This document shows, one piece after another, positions 37,259 through 49,326 of a DNA stretch of 64,000 nucleotides. Each line of letters starts with the position of its first letter. Position 1 is the first letter of the stretch. The translations under genes were made by a program, and so were the position numbers. Origin of the DNA: Mauremys mutica (taxonomy: Eukaryota > Chordata > Testudines > Geoemydidae); the NCBI RefSeq assembly GCF_020497125.1, contig NC_059075.1, forward strand, positions 104,261,222-104,325,221, in the 5' to 3' direction. The notes beneath the pieces are model-generated. The model saw only the letters and a program-made list of their open reading frames with translations. It made no database searches and had not been told where the DNA came from.

Positions 37259-37504
37259 AGAGACAACCACACCCACTCAGGCCAATGGCTTTCTTTCTGT
37301 ATTCTTGACCTGTTTACTCACAAATGAATTGGCTTCCTTTTAATAAATAGGCAGCCTAGATGAGTTTGGGAGCCAATAGTTACCTTGGTCAAAGCTTTGA
37401 ACATCCTGTTAAATGTGAGATATAAAGGCTTTAAAGTCAGAAGACTCTTAATCAAAAAGTTTTAGCATTAGCTGAAGAAAGCATCATTCTCCTGGAGTTG
37501 TTCT

Positions 37505-38640
37505 GACCTGGACTGCACTTGGTCTCTGCAGGGGTCCTCCGCCTACCCCTGGAGGAGGAGGACAGGGCCTGAAGTGCCTGCGCACTCAGGTCCATGTCTT
37601 CTCCCTCCAGAGGTTCCTTTATGGTGCAGATAGTCCGGCATGCTACACAACTCCCAGCTCCATGTGCAGAGGTTGGTCCTGGCGGAAGTCACCAGAGTCA
37701 GAGACCTCCTGGACTACAACTGGGGAGGCTGGCTGGATTCTCTGATGCTCGCTTGGTGCATGGGGCTCTCCAGGCCTCGTACTCTCCAGCACTTCAGGAG
37801 GTGAGGGCCACTTTACTGCCCAGTGCTCAAGGTTTCCTCAACCGGGTCCTGTGAGAGGGAATGCTCCACCCACCTTCCACCTCAGGCCCTCTGGACATTT
37901 TCATCGGGCCCCTTCCCCGTGGACCTACCCGGCTGTCCCACCCCTTTACCGCGAGCTGGCTGCATGATTTGCAGCTGGTTCTGTTCTGGACCATGCCAAG
38001 GCAACATCTGTACACACTCGTGCTCCACACACTTCATGTCCTCACTCTCGCGTCCTGCCCCGACATGAAGTGGTGGGACCTCCTGCCACCTCTGGAAGAT
38101 GAGGAGCTCCGGTGGGCCAGCCTATATTCCGCCCTGCTCCCGAGGCCCACTGGGGACATCAGCTGGTGGCTCCTTCATGGAGCCGTGAGCATGGGTGTGT
38201 ACTTGGTGTGGTTCACCCCCGTCCCAGACACCTGCCCCTTTGCGGTGTGAGCGAGACCCTGGTGCATGTTTACCTGGAGTGTGCCAGGTTGCAGCCCCTA
38301 TTCTGGTTCCTCTTGAACATCATGTTCTCATCTACGCACTCCCTATCCATGGCCCCATGAAGTCGCGGGACTTCCTTGTCAGCCTCCTCCTAGCCCTGGC
38401 CAAAATGGCCATCTATAAAACCAGGGAGAGGAGGTTGGCCGACGGGGTCTCCTGTGACTGTGGGGCCTATTTCCGATCCTCCGTCTGCTCACGCATCTGG
38501 GCAGAGTTCCTCTGGGCAGCATCCACTGGCTCCCTTGATACCTTCAAGGAGCAGTGGGGGCTGTCCGGGGTTCTCTGCTCGGTGTCTCCGTCAGGTCCCT
38601 TGGTTTAGCCCTCTGACCTCACTCCTGTCCTTTTTTAATC
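37505..38640 (+). mobile_element. Decayed L1/Tx1-like LINE ORF2 C-terminus
   Basis: GC-rich plus-strand sequence with coding character broken by frameshifts. Fragments include LPRPTGDISWWLLHGAVSMG, VPDTCPF followed in another frame by SETLVHVYLECARLQPLF, then LLALAKMAIYKTRERRLADG and CDCGAYFRSSVCSRIWAEFL. CPF...ETL-H-----C is the zinc-binding segment found after the reverse transcriptase of L1/Tx1-type LINEs. Which clade is uncertain. No host gene is implied. Confidence 0.75.
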
Positions 38641-38644
38641 TTTA

Positions 38645-39185
38645 GTTGTTCCCTGTACTCGCTTGGTATCCAAGTCCTGTGGATACTCCCCTTAGGCTTG
38701 GGGGAAGGTCCTTTAGTAGCTTCTGCCCGCCCACTTCCTGGATTCCAATTCGATCACTCTCCTGTAGCCATCTGGCCCAACCCTGTCACAATGACATATC
38801 CCCTTGAAAAAAGGCAGGGCTTCAAGTACTCGGGCAGCCTGCTTTGTGTGGTAGTGGGCACTTGAGTATGGTCCAGATATCACTCTTCACCCTATCACTG
38901 CTCTCCAACACAGTTCCATCCCACCTGCTGTGGCTCTCGCCTTCCATCTCTTCTGATCCTACCAGGCCCCTGCACACTCATTCTCCTGCTGGTCAGATGA
39001 CAATCCTTTCCCAGCCTCTCCCACTTTGGTTTCCTATTGTCAGGAAGGGAGAGGAGCCAGAGAGTCTTCAGACCCACTATCACCTGTGGCTGTTGGTTCC
39101 CTCCCTCCAGGTTTGGTATCTGCAAAATACTGATAGCCTTCATTTGTTACCCTCCGGTTTTATATATATACTGTGGGGGGGGGGT
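38645..39185. other. Intronic sequence, nothing recognised
   Basis: C/T-rich stretch between the LINE fragment and the microsatellite. It could be the 3' tail of the LINE, but I cannot show it. Confidence 0.4.
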
Positions 39186-39394
<209 letters not shown>

Positions 39395-39611
39395 ACTGGC
39401 ACATTCCTTGAGATGATGAATCCAGAAGGATCTTAGTCTGAAGTTCCAAAGTGCCCACAACATCAACAGAAAAGGGAATTGAAGAAGAGCCTCTCAGCAG
39501 CAAAAGAGTTAACATTATTAGAGAGTGTCCTCACCATTATTTCACAATTATTATTGCCAGTTCCAAGTGAAAGGAAAGTTGAACAGATCTCCTTCCATCT
39601 AAAGCACTTAC

Positions 39612-39754
39612 TGTCTCTCTTTCTCTTGCTGCTCTTTGAGGAGTTTGTTAGTCTCTAATGCAAGCCGCTTCTGATGCATTAACTCCTGGCGCTCCTGTTC
39701 ACGAAGACTCGCCTCTCGCTGCCTCTCATCCTCAGTCATGAACAGCTCTCTCCC
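39612..39754 (-). CDS. USH1C: USH1C exon, start of first coiled coil
   Basis: 143 bases, phase 0 at the start and two bases (CA) left at the end, with acceptor GATTGCAG and donor GTAAGTGC. It begins [20 protein letters not shown] and runs on through [20 protein letters not shown] to QEKER. The Glu/Arg/Gln-rich heptads form the coiled coil after PDZ2. A compound microsatellite ends about 220 bases away on the intron side (39186-39394), downstream of the donor in transcript sense. Confidence 0.96.
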
Positions 39755-40399
39755 CTGCAATCACAGCATAAAAACAAATTCATCATTAAAAATCTGAGTT
39801 AACTTATTTCCCCTAAAAAAGCCCCCCAAAAAACCAACCTCCAAAGCGGATACCATAAATGTACATTAAAATGCTTCCTCCTATCACTTCTACCAAGTAA
39901 CACCTTCTATAACACTGTTTCCAAATAGCAATGATCAAACATGTCAGGTCTGTGAGCAACTTGGGTCCCAATCTGTGATGTGCTGAGCACCTCCTATACG
40001 GTGCTGTGCACCCTCAGTTCCTGTTAAAGTCAAAGGGAGTAGAGAAGTGTTCAGCATCTCCCAGGAGAAAGCCTCCCCCCCTCGCTTTCTTCAATACCAC
40101 TCATTGTAATTTATAATAGGAGCATGCACACAGTGTGAAGAAACACATCCATTCTCACACCTGTTTTCTATTCCTGCCCATCCAAGTGGTGTGAAGGCAG
40201 TGCCAGAGGAGTTATGCCTGGGTGGATGTGCAAGCATCACTATTTCAGTATGAGTGAATAAGGATCCAAAGGCAGCGGGAGTGGGAAACAAAGCTAGTCA
40301 CATCATCTTGTCTGTTTCTTTCTTCTCTTCTAGTTTGAATTTACAGTTCAATTAAAACATATGGAATACTTTCATCTAAAAACCAGCAGAGATAACATA
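39755..40399. other. Intronic sequence, nothing recognised
   Basis: No exon or repeat recognised upstream (transcript sense) of the coiled-coil exon. Confidence 0.45.
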
Positions 40400-41220
40400 A
40401 TGGAGATATTTGATGGGGACCCTTTGTGACTGATAGGGCAATTTCCTTCAATGCCCTTGCAAAACCTCCTTGTATTAAATTTATGTGTTATGAGGATTGT
40501 ATGTAACCTCTCTGGGGGAGATGTGACACATATTGCAACCCCAAGCACTGCCTTTTGGGTCCATTGTTTTTTAAACGAACAGGTTACATCTGATTGTGTT
40601 CTACTCCATGGGGGAGGGCTACTACAGCTCCTCCAGGAACTAGAAAGAGTAGGTGGTGATTAAGGCAAATCAGCCCCCTGGGAAGGCTCACCTATACTAG
40701 TTCAAAGTCGATTCTCCAGACACCAACAGACAAGGAAAGGACTTTTGGATAAGTAGCCTGAGTTTAAACTGATTCAGGGCCTTCTTTCTGATCCAGCAAA
40801 CAGATAGGGCCTTCTGTCCCAGGAGGGCCACCCAATCCTTGCAGAAGGGTTGGACGGACTTGACTTACTTTTGCCCCATAAGTCTGATGGGTGACCTCTG
40901 TTTTTAATATGCCTTCTCTGTAATGCTTTCACTTTAAGAATAATTATGCTTGCTCTGTATGGTAACTTGTGACTGCTGGCAAGTATGCTAGTTATAGCCT
41001 TAAGAGAGAAATCAAAGCACAGGTACTGGCCTGTTTAGGCAGTCTGGCTTGCTGGGGATAGTGCATTGTAAACCACAGAGCTGTGCAGCCTTAAAAATCT
41101 TGGTCAGAAAAGAGTGAGACATGAGTCTCCACCCAGGAGAGGTGATGGTTAGGAGCAGGAAGCCTAAAGTGAGTACCCTTGGTGGACCACAGAAGAAAAT
41201 ACAGGTGCAGTTGCCTTAAA
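40400..41220 (+). mobile_element. Possible LTR-like repeat
   Basis: Sequence style (GGGGGAGATGTGACACATATTG, GTTTAGGCAGTCTGGCTTGC, scattered purine blocks) resembles reptilian LTR or solo-LTR repeats I recall. Ends and target duplication could not be fixed. Low confidence. Confidence 0.3.
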
Positions 41221-41899
41221 ACTGTGATGCTCTTGAATACTCAAACCCTGTTACCATGTGACTGGGATTGCTTCAATGAAAAACGTGTGTTAATTAGGAG
41301 GGCTGGATTCTCCACTTCGCTCAGGCTCAAAGTGTATGGATCTGGAGAAGAAACAGTCAGAAGAGAACTCACCATAGCTCCTATGGCAGCCTCCCCTCAT
41401 CCCTAGAATAGGGTGTCTGTCAGGAGACAGAGGGGGCATGCCAGCGGCAGGGGTAAGGTGTGGCATAGCAGAGTTCCACTCCAGAAAGGACCTAATGCCA
41501 ATGGCATTAAAGTCAGAATAGGTCCCCAGCACCTCCAGCGTCTACTGATGCTGATTAGCACTGGACGTAACTAGCTCCTTAAGCCCCCGTGTCTGCTGTT
41601 GAGAATCCAGCCTGGAATGTTTATTTAAATGAAGTTTACAAGGCCTGTGGACAATTATATTTTAGTAGGACAAAAGTGACTTATATGTATAAATCTCCAT
41701 GTCTTCGGATGAGGCTACTTCCCATGAATGTTGGCTGGCCCAATGTTTGAAATAAGGATTATGTGCTTCCTTATATATGTGGAAAGATGAAATAGAACTT
41801 ATGCACCATAACCAAGCCAGACATCTGTAACTGGTTATAGCATTTAATTAATAACTAGCGATAACAGAGGAGAAGTATGCTGTGAACACTGCCATTCAT
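41221..41899. other. Intronic sequence, nothing recognised
   Basis: No feature supported. Confidence 0.45.
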
Positions 41900-42085
41900 A
41901 AGGATCTGTTATGTCTCATTGCTACTTTGTGATCCGCTTGTCTGTCCATTGTATCTACCTATTGTCTCGTCTTATACTTTGGGCCAGAGATCATCTTTTT
42001 TTGTGTGTGTTTGTACAGTGCCTAGCACAAAGGGACACAGATTTACCACTGCGGCCCTAGACACAATACAAATAAACAACAACAA
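41900..42085 (+). mobile_element. SINE/L2-like 3' tail
   Basis: TTGGGCCAGAGATCATC, TTTGTACAGTGCCTAGCACA, ACTGCGGCCCTAGACACAAT and ACAAATAAACAACAAC are the sense of the tail seen inverted at 20795-20890. Upstream boundary uncertain. Confidence 0.6.
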
Positions 42086-44828
42086 ATCTATTATGCACTT
42101 GGATCTCCATAGTGACTGAAACCTTTAGTATTTTAATATTAAAAGATTGTATTTATAGTACGTGTGGCTGTAATGGATAAATACATACACACGCACAAAA
42201 TAGATTCCCAAACCAAAAAGACTGCATTTAATACTTGTTGCCCCAGGTAACGTAAACAGAAATTAAGGGCAAAATTCCACACACACACCCAGGTGTGCAT
42301 GACACTTCTTGTCTTCAACAAGCAGCTGTCCAAAGTCATCCAGGGGATAAAATGCTGGTCTTTGCATGCTGATTTTTTTTTTTAATTTCCACATATGCTT
42401 TCCAGATGCTGCTAGAAATGTATGATGTGCAAATATTTACATTGGGCTAAGTGCATTGACTTTTAAATGGATAGACTCTTGAGGAAAAGTGATCAGATAT
42501 GTGCTAAGTGCTCAGATACATTGGTGCTGGAGACCAGTATAAAACCCTAAGATACAGTAGATGGAGTATTTGGTTCTCCTACCAATGGCATGTACATTCT
42601 GGTCATTCATAAATATTTCTAGTGCTTAAAACATCAGGGAGTTTAGAAGTGTACATCTAAAATAGCTTTTTAGCTTTCATGAGTCACTTATGTAAAATCA
42701 TTGTGCATGAAGCAGGGGATGAAGACTATTACCCACTGTGCATGACCAAATACTAATGGCTAAGTATTGGAACTATGTTCATAGAGTAGTTATACAACAG
42801 ATGGATTTCACCCAACTATACTCCAGAAAGCATCACACATTATCCCACTCCTAAGTAGCCTGCATTTTAATTGTTTAAATGATTATTCTGGTAGGGGATT
42901 GAGATGACTAATCTAATAGCTTTTCACCATCTCTAATTTCTAATAATCTATGATTTTATGACAAGTGATAGTGAAATTCTTATTATGCTATGGGCCAAAT
43001 GTTAATAATATCTGCATCTGTTTGTGTTTGCAAAAATTTGCATTTCTTCATGCACATCTGTTTGTTCAGTTGGGTACTGTCCATGCACAGCTGCCCTTTG
43101 ACGTCTTTGGCCACATCATTTCATTTCCTTTTGGCTCTGCCCTCAGAGTATCCTCTTTTAGAACCCTCCCTCAAACCATCATTCACCTAAGTGCTCTGTC
43201 CTTCAAAACTGCATTAATAGAGAGACTGAGAAAACAGCAGAACAGACCTTTCAAATCCTCAAATGGCAAGAAAAACATTTTAGTTTGGCACTCTGATTTG
43301 TTGAATGTTCTTTTGTATAACTGTGCAAAGGTAATAATGCTCTTGGGAATGGAGAATGTCAGCAATAACTGGTTTCTGCTGTTAACAAAGGCATTTAGTC
43401 AGCCAAAGAATACTATTTATTGTTTTATATGCTTATGCCATGAACATTAGCCCTTAGATACTATACTAGATGTTGTTTCCCCTATTAATTTCAGCTATAC
43501 AAGAACTGGTAACAAGTAAATATTAAGGTTCATATACTGCCTGTGATCTGCACATGTTACTTCAGTATTTTATTGTATGGGGCCCTAAAGTTTACTCTAA
43601 GAGGGTTTAAACAATAAAACAATTATTCAAATCCCATTGACGTCAATGAAAATATTCTGACCTACTTCAGTAGATCAGGCCCTAAAAGGGCACACTATCA
43701 TCGTACAAAACATTAGAAGTGGCACATTATGTTTATTAGTTGAGACAAAGGACCAAATTCATTTCTGATGCAATGCCACAGGAATTAACATTTACAATAG
43801 GAATTAATTGGCCTAGGACTTTATTGAGGCTCAGTCCTGCTCTCACTTAAATCAACAGGCGTTTTGGCCATTGGTAAATATATGGGAACAGGCTCTTAGT
43901 CTCAGTGTTACTCTGCTAGAGTACACTTAGAATAATTCTCAAACAAATAATTAAAAAATGAATCCAAACTATACTAGCTTGGCAGTGCAAAGCAAATTTT
44001 GAGACCATACAGATGGTTAGATGTGCACTATCCCAACTCCTGTCTGCATCCAAGCAGAGCTCAGCACAGCTCAGGAGCTGAGAGTGCAAATGTGGCTTTC
44101 AGCTACCCTGATCTTGGGGCTGTCAAGCCACTGGTCTGGTCCTCAGTATAAGATAGAAAAGCCTGTGGCTTGCTCTGTTTTACATTGGCTACATAGCCAT
44201 TAAGGGCTATCCCAACAGCCAGGGATTACCAGGCAGAGGGGATATTGGTTGCATCCGCTTTCTCCTAGGAACAGAGAAGTAACATAGGAGTACTATTGCA
44301 ATTCTGCACCAGCAGAGGATTTCCTAGACAGAGAGACTCTTTCATGGACCAATGAAGCTGGCTCAAAGGCTGCTTCATACCACCAAAGCATTCCAAAGCA
44401 TCCTTAGTAGACTAGAAAATGTGGACCATCAGGTCACACACACTAGTTTTATACCACTGACTTCAATGGATTTACTTGTGATCTACACCAGTGTGAGAGT
44501 AGCATCTGGCTCCCTGACTTCAGTAGATTTACACTGGTGCAAGTGAGTGCAGAATTTGACCCATTGTCTTGCTATTAACTCGAGTTAGCATTTTAGCTAC
44601 ATTCTTTGCTGGCAAAATTGGATTTGATTTTTGTATCAGGCCCTTTTAGTGACTTCAAGCCAAAGCCTATTGAAGTATATGGAAAGATTCCTGTTGACTT
44701 TAATGGGCTTTGGATCAGGGCATTCAAAAAGGGAACATGAATTTATGTTGAAACAAAGACTATTGTATTATTTATTATTGCCTACAGTTTTTTCATATGC
44801 TTTCTGCTTTTATAGGTTCATTACTTAC
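42086..44828. other. Intronic sequence, mostly unassigned
   Basis: 2.7 kb. A plus-strand open frame of 161 codons at 42965-43450 is judged to be chance. Copies of the recurring TTGACNTCAATG motif occur at about 43637 and 44461. No exon recognised. Confidence 0.45.
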
Positions 44829-44885
44829 GGCTCCTGATACAACAGAGATAGTTAGGGTTCGACTGCTTTTTAACACTCTCACAGC
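44829..44885 (-). CDS. USH1C: USH1C exon, end of PDZ2
   Basis: 57 bases, 19 codons in phase 0 reading AVRVLKSSRTLTISVVSGA, the last helix and strand of PDZ2 (human AVNVLKSSRSLTISIVAAA). Acceptor TTTTTGTAG and donor GTAAGTAATG are strong. The next exon continues directly with GRELF as in human. Confidence 0.96.
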
Positions 44886-44979
44886 CTACAAAAACAAAGT
44901 GAAAAAGTCAGTTTCAGTGTAAAAACGTTACATATGAAAGGAAGAAAGAGAAAGAAGTAAGATAGTTTTCCTACTCAGA

Positions 44980-45375
44980 GTTTTATAGATTTTAAGGTCA
45001 GAAGGGACTATTAGATCATCTATTCCGACCTCATGCACAACACAGGCCATAAAATTCCATCCAATTCCACTTGTATTAAGCCAAATGACTTGTTTGGCTA
45101 AAGCGTATCTTCCAGAAAGGCATCCAAGTCCTGATTTGAAGACATCAGGAGATCAAGAATTCACCAGTTCCCTTGGGAAATTTGTTCCAATGGTTAATCA
45201 CCACCATTGTAAAAAAATTGTGTCTTATTCCTAACTCTAATTTCTCTGGTTTTACCCTGAAGCCATTGGCTCGTTATGCTTTTCTCCACTAAATTAAAAA
45301 GTTCTTTAGTACCCAGTATTTTCTCATCATGACGGTACTTATACACCATAATCAAGTCATCTCTTGATCTTTTTG
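44980..45375 (-). mobile_element. CR1 LINE 3' end
   Basis: Antisense CR1 tail starting TTATAGATTTTAAGGTCAG, continuing AGAAGGGACTATTAGATCATC, AGGCATCCAAGTCCTGA, to ATAATCAAGTCATCTCTTG. Same subfamily as 29795-35215, strongly 5'-truncated. It sits in the intron between the last two PDZ2 exons. Confidence 0.88.
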
Positions 45376-45670
45376 ATCAGATAAAGAGCTGCATAGTGAA
45401 TACAGGAGTGTTGGGAAGTGATAAAGGCTGGAATTTTCAAGCGGCCTACTGAAAATCAGTGAGAGTTGGGTGCCTAAATCTTCCCTAAATCCTTTTGAAA
45501 ATCCTAACCTGAATATATACGACCAACCCCGTTTAGGTGGCATCACCTGGGCACCAGCACTTTTGGCGATGAAGCTAAGGCAGAATTTACACAACTGCTG
45601 GGAACTTTCCATACACATAACACTTAATATAAATATAATAATGGGGCTAAATAAAAACTCCTTTTCCCAC

Positions 45671-45730
45671 CTCTTTGTGGTCCACATTAGAAAAATCCAC
45701 TCCATTTACTTCAACAATCTGATCACCAAT
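45671..45730 (-). CDS. USH1C: USH1C exon, PDZ2 GDQI-NG segment
   Basis: 60 bases, 20 codons in phase 0, from IGDQIVEVNGVDFSNV to DHKE. The GDQI turn and EVNG motif are diagnostic of a class I PDZ fold. The acceptor is TTTCTTATAG; the donor is GTGGGAAAAG, weaker than its neighbours, but exon length and phase equal those expected. Only the residue after SN (V for L) differs from recalled human sequence. Confidence 0.96.
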
Positions 45731-45914
45731 CTATAAGAAATAATTAAAACATAGCATACGACTTTCTTTGTTATGGGTATCCTTACACTTTTTTCCCCTT
45801 CTCCTGAAAAAGGTCACAGAACATGACTTAATCAATGGATCCCAGACCACTGTATGAAATTACTACAAAATAAAATTACCCTGTAACATCTCACTTGGAG
45901 CACAACATACTCAC

Positions 45915-45999
45915 CTCCAGCCCCACCTCAGCAGAAAGAGAACCTGGTTTAATATTGCTGATAAAAATGCCTGGTTTTTGTGTTGGACCACTGGAAATG
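45915..45999 (-). CDS. USH1C: USH1C exon, PDZ2 core strands
   Basis: 85 bases: a leading C finishing Ser, then 28 codons reading [19 protein letters not shown] followed by SLSAEVGLE, ending in phase 0 at donor GTGAGTATG. The acceptor is GCTTACTCCAG. It covers strands B to D of PDZ2 and is nearly identical to human harmonin ([19 protein letters not shown]). Confidence 0.97.
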
Positions 46000-46924
46000 C
46001 TGGAGTAAGCAGAGAAAACAAATGATATAGGATAACACAATACAAAGAAGGCATCATACCTGCTGAACTAGTGCCTGCTTCTGGGTTAGGTATTTCTTGA
46101 TATTTGCTTCCTGTATTTCTCACTGATTTTTGAAAAACACACTGGGCCATATCCTCAGCTGATGAAACTCACCATAGCTCCACTGAAATCAATGGAACTA
46201 TGTTAATTTACCTCAGCTAAGGATGTGATCCACTGGATTTAACATTATCATTACAGCATATCCTGTCACAGCCAATATTGTTTTTCCAGTTGATCACAAT
46301 GCCTATGCATGACACTTATCACAATAAGCTGATAGGAGAGTAATACTATGATAAAAACATTTTTGGCCAGATCCTTTGCTGATGTAAATTGGCACTGAAG
46401 TCAATGGAGCTAATCCATCTACGCCAGCTGAGCAACTATTCCATATAAAACATGTTAGTGAGTGAGTAATTGCTTGCATGTTCATTCAGGGTGCTGAGGA
46501 GATCTACACTATCACTCAGTTATGTATAACATAATATTCTTCAGAACTATGGACCACACCAAGAGGGAAGTAACAGGCAGGAAACCCTCTATACCCCATA
46601 CTTCTGGGGTAAAAATCCTAAAACTGCAGCTAAGAAAACATGTAGACCAAATATGGCAAAGATTTCTGAAGTATGCTAACTGACTGCTGCTTTTCCTGCA
46701 TCAGGCAGATGCACTATCCATCTTTCTAAGTTTGCAACCAGCTTTATTCCCTTAATTATTTGCTTCAAGTTGTTCAGCGGCTGGGTAACAAATGAAAACA
46801 TGAAGAGTGCACAGAAATATAATGCTGGTTGGTACAACGTGAATGCACATTGCATAGAAATGGTATTTCATCTTACAGCGCTGGCTAACCAAAGATACAG
46901 AGACCATCTGAATAAAGGTAAGTA
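46000..46924. other. Intronic sequence, nothing delimited
   Basis: TCAATGGAAC and TCAATGGAGC words at 46188 and 46397 belong to the scattered motif. No exon. Confidence 0.45.
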
Positions 46925-47540
46925 TAAGAAATAAAGGGTCAGATTTACTAAAGGTATTTAGATGCAGATAGGGACCTAGTGGGAATTTCAAAAGTGCCTC
47001 AGTTAGGTGCCGAACTCCCATTAAAAGTGTCCTATTTTAATTTTGCTTAAGTCGATTTAAAAAAAAAAAGTGTGAATTAAGACCAATTGAGTAATTTTGG
47101 TGCCAAAAGTAGGATGGAGAGCTTTGGAAAGAGTGAATAACATTATAACTAAGGCCATAAGAAAGTTGTGATTTTTTTTTTTTGTTCAAAAGTTGCAGCC
47201 ACAGTTTGTTAAAGTTGCAGTTGTGATGGAAATGCATCTGATGAAGTGGGTATTCACCCATGAAAGCTTATGCTCCACTACGTCTGTTAGTCTATAAGGT
47301 GCCACAAGACTCTTTGTTGCTTTTTACAGATCCAGACTAACATGGCTACCCTTCTGATAAATTAAATCAATGGCACTCAGGCACTTTTGAAAATTCCACT
47401 AGGCACCTATCTGCATATTTAGGTATCTAAATACCCTTTAAAAATTTAGCCTTTAGACACCTAAATGATTTATTTGCATTTGAAATTTGGACTTAGGCTC
47501 CTAAGTTACTTAAGTGCTTTTTAAAATGTTACCCTTAGAC
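46925..47540. repeat. Inverted-repeat element split by a Penelope fragment
   Basis: GATGCAGATAGGGACCTAGT with TTTCAAAAGTGCCTCAG (46965-47002) reappears inverted as GCACTTTTGAAAATTCCACT and AGGCACCTATCTGCATAT (47377-47420). The arms look like those of one palindromic MITE-like repeat. The Penelope piece at 47228-47362 lies between them. Confidence 0.55.
47228..47362 (+). mobile_element. Penelope-like element 3' end
   Basis: GATGAAGTGGGTATTCACCC, TGAAAGCTTATGCTCC, TCTGTTAGTCTATAAGGTGC and CAGACTAACATGGCTACCC match the 3' part of the element at 24483-25101 (there inverted at 24490-24605). Confidence 0.85.
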
Positions 47541-47932
47541 ACATACATTGTCAATAAAAATAAATAATTCGTTTCTTTTGATTTATAAGTAACTAAAAGG
47601 AAAAAAGTTCCTATACCATGTTCTAGGTGTCTTTTATGAAATAAGCTGATCACATTTTCCATTTTGAACATGGTTAAAACAAAGATAGTAGTTCTTTTGT
47701 ACTGACTTAAAGATGCTCCTAAATGGAGGTGCAGAATTTGGCAAGTAGACATTTATGCTGCAGTATTAAGTGTTTAAATAACACATTGTACAAAGGTATT
47801 CCCACACCTTTGTCAAAATATTAGATTGTATGTATATTTTGCTGATACTACACAAAGACTGTTCTGCATTTTTCACTCCACAAATTACAAATGTTTCTTG
47901 CAAACCATATTAATTGGGACTCATCTACATAC
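47541..47932. other. Intronic sequence, nothing recognised
   Basis: Between the repeat and the exon starting PDZ2. No feature seen. Confidence 0.45.
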
Positions 47933-48036
47933 CTGCATCCCATGCCCTTTGAACCAATCAAACTAATGAAGACTTTCTTCTCTTTATTGTCCCTTCCTCC
48001 AGATGAAATGAGCCCAGCAACGCTGCCTTTTCCCTC
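47933..48036 (-). CDS. USH1C: USH1C exon, start of PDZ2
   Basis: 104 bases in phase 0, beginning [17 protein letters not shown] and continuing [17 protein letters not shown], ending with AG of a Ser codon at donor GTATGTAG. The acceptor is CTTTTACTATAG. KVFISL is the first strand of PDZ2 and the G-M-G-C segment is its ligand-binding loop (GLGC in human). The glycine/serine-rich start differs most from human, as expected for a linker. Confidence 0.96.
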
Positions 48037-49268
48037 CTATAGTAAAAGAAAGAAGGGGAAAAAGACTGCAGGTGAAATCCTGGCTCCAGTGAAGCCAATA
48101 GTAAAACTCCCATTGATTTCAATGTGTCTGGATTTCACCCTACATATTTACAGTTTACATTGCTATATAGTCCAAATTCAGCCCCAGTGTAAGGAGGAGC
48201 AAATACATTAACTTCAATGGAGCTGTGCCAGGACTGAATTTGACTTTTTATCTATTCGGAGAGGATTATCACAACAGTCAAGATACATCTCAGGAGGAAA
48301 GTAGAAAAAAAGTTAAAGCAAGAGCATAAGAGAAAAATGATTAGCTTGTGCATATTATGACAAGAGTTGCCTAAAATATATTGATAGCCCTCATTACCTA
48401 TTATTTTAATGGACCCTTCCCTGATATAAACCTAGGGAAAGCAAGTCATGGGCTCTCTTAGCACTGCTGTAACCCGTGGATGTCATTCATAGACGTATTT
48501 GTTCTTCCATTAATCTCCCACACTCTAGGAATTTTAACCTCTAATAACACAGTTAAGGTATGTCAAATAATCTATTAAAAATTGCTTCTTGCAACATAAA
48601 GCATTGGCTTGCTGAGTCACCAAACTCAACAGAAGTTATTGATTCTTTTATTTATATTGGTAGAAACATTTCATTTCTAACACACATTTTCTGTATTACT
48701 GCTTCTAGAGCTTTTCATTTTCATATTTGTCTACTAAACGTTTGCAGTTTATTTACCATCTGCTCATCACCCGGGCATCAGAGCAAAAATATACAAAAGT
48801 CTAAATTTTCCAGGAGTAGTTAGTGATATTGAGTGTTCTAGCTCAGACCCCCTGAAGGGGCTGATTTTCAGAAAGATTGAGCATCTGCCTTCTGAAAAAT
48901 CAGGCCCCTTTAAAAGCCCTCTCAGTTCAGACACCCAAAAACGAAGGCACTCAAAAACACAAGTTACTTTTGAAAATGTAGGTGATGCTATTTAGTTATG
49001 TTTTCTAACTATCAACCTCATCCAACTCCCATTGAAGTTAATGGAAGCTTTTTCTATTGATTTTAGGAAGAGGTGGATAAGGCCACATAGGAACACACTG
49101 GTAGGACATTAATAGCTGTTTGTTTCAGATTTCACTTAACAGGTTTTTGTACCATCAAAATAAATGCAATCACTAAAAAGTTAAGTACGGGGTGGGGGAG
49201 GAGCGAATTAAATATCGCTAAGTGTTCCCAGAGGGCATATTACTAAAATAAGATATTAGGTGTCTTAC
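48037..49268. other. Intronic sequence with a decayed interspersed repeat
   Basis: GGGGCTGATTTTCAGAAAG to CTTTTGAAAATGTAGG at about 48855-48985 is an inverted pair of TTTTCAGAA-type words seen in other reptilian repeats. Otherwise unassigned. Confidence 0.4.
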
Positions 49269-49326
49269 CCCAGAATCTGACACAAACTGATCCACAAATT
49301 GCCACTTAAGAGGCTCATCTGGAGAG
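49269..49326 (-). CDS. USH1C: USH1C exon, PDZ1-PDZ2 linker
   Basis: 58 bases: one C finishing the Ser codon begun in the 25-base exon, then 19 codons reading SPDEPLKWQFVDQFVSDSG, ending in phase 0 at donor GTAAGACA. The acceptor is CTTCTAG. It matches the recalled human linker (SPDEPLRWQYVDQFVSESG) with conservative changes. Confidence 0.96.

Noticed and set aside
42965..43450. 161-codon plus-strand open frame
   Set aside because: Leu/Phe/His-rich chance-like composition, no domain recognised, no splice or promoter context; a frame of this length is expected by chance in 64 kb.
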